Positions 62,476 to 64,000 of a stretch of 64,000 bases of DNA are shown here, piece after piece; within the stretch, counting starts at the first letter, position 1; each line of letters opens with the position of its first letter. The translations under genes and the position numbers were made by a program. Under the pieces are notes generated by a model, which saw nothing but the letters and a program-made list of their open reading frames with translations, was not told the DNA's origin and searched no databases. The DNA is from Sphaerisporangium sp040685555 (lineage in GTDB: Bacteria; Actinomycetota; Actinomycetes; Streptosporangiales; Streptosporangiaceae): contig NZ_JBFBIK010000012.1 of the NCBI RefSeq assembly GCF_040685555.1, positions 1 to 64,000 of the forward strand, written 5' to 3'.

Positions 62476-64000
62476 ATGACTGACCTGATCCCGCGTCCGA
62501 AGGTCCTCGCCCCCGCGCCAGGCTCTTTCGAGTTCACCCCGGGCGCCGCGGTGTCCGGTCCCGCCGATCTGGTCGACGCCGTACGGCTGGCGCTGGCCGT
62601 ACTGGACCTCCGGCAGGGCGAGACGAACCCCGCGCGGGCCGGCACGGCTCCCGGCGGGGCTCAGACGGCGCACCAGGCCACGATCAGCGTCGAGCTCGAC
62701 CCGAGCTTCGGCGCTGAGTCCTACGCCGTGACGGTGGCTCCTGAGGCCGTACGGATCAGCGCCGGAGACGTGGCGGGCGCGCTGTACGCGGGCCAGACGC
62801 TCCGCCAGCTCCTGCCGGCGGACGCCTTCCGGTCCGTACCCCTGCCGGGCGCCCGGTGGTCGGTCCCGTGCGGGCGGATCGAGGACGCGCCGCGCTTCTC
62901 GTGGCGAGGCGCCCACCTCGACGTCTCCCGACATTTCATGCCGAAGCGTGAAGTGCTCCGCATGATCGACCTGCTGGCGGTCCATAAGCTGAACCGCCTC
63001 CACCTCCACCTGGCGGACGACCAGGGCTGGCGGGTGGAGAGCCAGGCCTACCCGCTGCTGCACGAGATCGGATCGCACCGGGCGCGGACCACCACCAAGC
63101 ACTTCCACGGCGAGACCGAGTACGACGGCACCCCGCACGGCGGTTTCTACACCCTGGCGGACCTGTCGGAGATCGCCGCCTACGCCCGTGCGCGGGCCGT
63201 GACGATCGTGCCGGAGATCGACGTCCCCGGGCACGCGTCGGCGATCCTCGCGGCGTACCCGCACCTCGGCGCCGACCCGGCCGGGCGCCACGAGGTGCTG
63301 GACCGCTGGGGCATCTCCCCCGCGATCCTGTCCCCGCTGCCCGCCACGATCGACTTCCTGGCGACGGTGTTCGCGGAGATCATCGAGGCTCTCGGCTCCG
63401 TGCCGTACTTCCACATCGGCGGCGACGAGTGCGTGCTCGACGAGTGGGCCGCCTCGGCCGAGATCAACGGCCACCGGGAGTCCCTCGGGCTCGCCACCCC
63501 CGGCGACCTGCACGCGTGGTTCCTGCGCAGGCTCGCCGACGTGCTGGCGGGCCTCGGCTCCCTCGCCGTGGTCTGGGACGAGGCGTTCGTGAGCGGGATG
63601 CTCCGCGAGGACACGATCGTCATGCCGTGGCGGGGCGTGGAGGTCGGGCGGCGGGCCGCGGCGGCCGGGCACGACATCGTGGCGACCTCGGTGTTCCCCC
63701 TGTACTTCGACTACGCCGAGGCCGCGTCTCCCGAGGAGCCGGTGGCGATCGGCGACACGATCACCGTCGGGGACGTGGCGGCCTTCGAGACCGTGCCGGC
63801 GTCCTGGACCCCCGAGGAGGCGGGCCGGGTGCTGGGCGCGCAGTTCCAGCTCTGGACCGAGCGCATCCCCGACGGGCGGACCCTCGACTACCGGGCCTGG
63901 CCGCGCGGGTGCGCGGTGGCCCACCTGACCTGGTCGGGCAACGCTGAGGGATTCGACGGCGCGCTGCCCGCGCATCTCGACCGGCTGGACGCCTACGGCG
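62476..64000 (+). CDS. Beta-N-acetylhexosaminidase (GH20), 3' end outside window
   Basis: Partial gene: 508 codons are in the window without a stop. GH20 glycosidase removing terminal GlcNAc/GalNAc. N-terminal alpha/beta domain (about 1-130), then the barrel: FSWRGAHLDVSRHFMPK, VHKLNRLHLHLADDQGWR, IVPEIDVPGHASAILAAYP, and the catalytic Asp317-Glu318 pair in FHIGGDEC. No signal peptide, so it is likely cytoplasmic and could act on imported chitobiose or wall fragments. It lies 49 bases after the amidase gene and may be cotranscribed; CATGAT lies seven bases before ATG. Confidence 0.93.
   Translation, partial: MTDLIPRPKVLAPAPGSFEFTPGAAVSGPADLVDAVRLALAVLDLRQGETNPARAGTAPGGAQTAHQATISVELDPSFGAESYAVTVAPEAVRISAGDVAGALYAGQTLRQLLPADAFRSVPLPGARWSVPCGRIEDAPRFSWRGAHLDVSRHFMPKREVLRMIDLLAVHKLNRLHLHLADDQGWRVESQAYPLLHEIGSHRARTTTKHFHGETEYDGTPHGGFYTLADLSEIAAYARARAVTIVPEIDVPGHASAILAAYPHLGADPAGRHEVLDRWGISPAILSPLPATIDFLATVFAEIIEALGSVPYFHIGGDECVLDEWAASAEINGHRESLGLATPGDLHAWFLRRLADVLAGLGSLAVVWDEAFVSGMLREDTIVMPWRGVEVGRRAAAAGHDIVATSVFPLYFDYAEAASPEEPVAIGDTITVGDVAAFETVPASWTPEEAGRVLGAQFQLWTERIPDGRTLDYRAWPRGCAVAHLTWSGNAEGFDGALPAHLDRLDAYG

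Overview
The window is 64 kb of GC-rich chromosomal DNA from a filamentous-type actinomycete, most likely a member of the Streptosporangiales (Nonomuraea/Streptosporangium-like). The evidence is the strong GC bias at third codon positions, frequent GTG starts, a BldC homologue, two XRE(DUF5753)-DUF397 regulator pairs, a DUF3073 protein, a mycobacterial FadE5-type acyl-CoA dehydrogenase, and several genes that seem to start leaderless behind a TAnnnT -10 box. The genus is an inference. No rRNA, tRNA, CRISPR array, IS element or phage was recognised.

Left part (0-17.4 kb): oligopeptidase B and a YghZ-type aldo/keto reductase (overlapping genes), then a large catabolic locus. A minus-strand operon encodes a branched-chain-type ABC uptake system (binding lipoprotein, LivG, LivF, LivH, LivM), a polysaccharide-deacetylase-fold C-N hydrolase, a gamma-glutamyltranspeptidase without a signal peptide and an M20 deacylase, with an RpiR/SIS regulator at its end. 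A divergent plus-strand operon encodes a glutamine-synthetase-like ligase, a FluG-type amidohydrolase and an M20D amidohydrolase. Start/stop overlaps of 4-17 bp tie most of these genes together. I read it as an import-and-degrade pathway for an amide or amine, possibly through gamma-glutamyl intermediates. It is the best candidate here for an undescribed system. Two internally deleted SDR gene relics lie inside it.

Middle part (17.4-39.2 kb): a kinase-like/flippase-like membrane fusion protein, a molybdopterin oxidoreductase, a GNAT enzyme, small membrane and VOC proteins, an ECF sigma factor with a membrane partner, a GT-C-type membrane protein, fadE5, a truncated ABC-2 permease relic, a Dabb protein, the first XRE/DUF397/anti-sigma-like module, a peptidase-C39 ABC exporter with a short fusion protein, and a branched-chain 2-oxoacid (or pyruvate) dehydrogenase operon (E1alpha, E1beta, E2).

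Right part (39.2-64 kb): de novo purine genes purS, purQ, purL, then purF and purM. A HATPase gene sits between purS and purQ, and accessory genes separate purL from purF: a DHA2 transporter plus a 5'-truncated second one, an L,D-transpeptidase, a DUF433 protein, the second XRE/DUF397/HATPase module, a decayed phoX, an SCP2-like protein and a DUF4190 protein. After purM come DUF3073, valine dehydrogenase, a conserved hypothetical, bldC, a TetR and a LacI regulator, a cell-wall amidase and a beta-N-acetylhexosaminidase that runs off the right edge. At least five decayed gene fragments are present, most of them in the transport and regulation islands between housekeeping genes.
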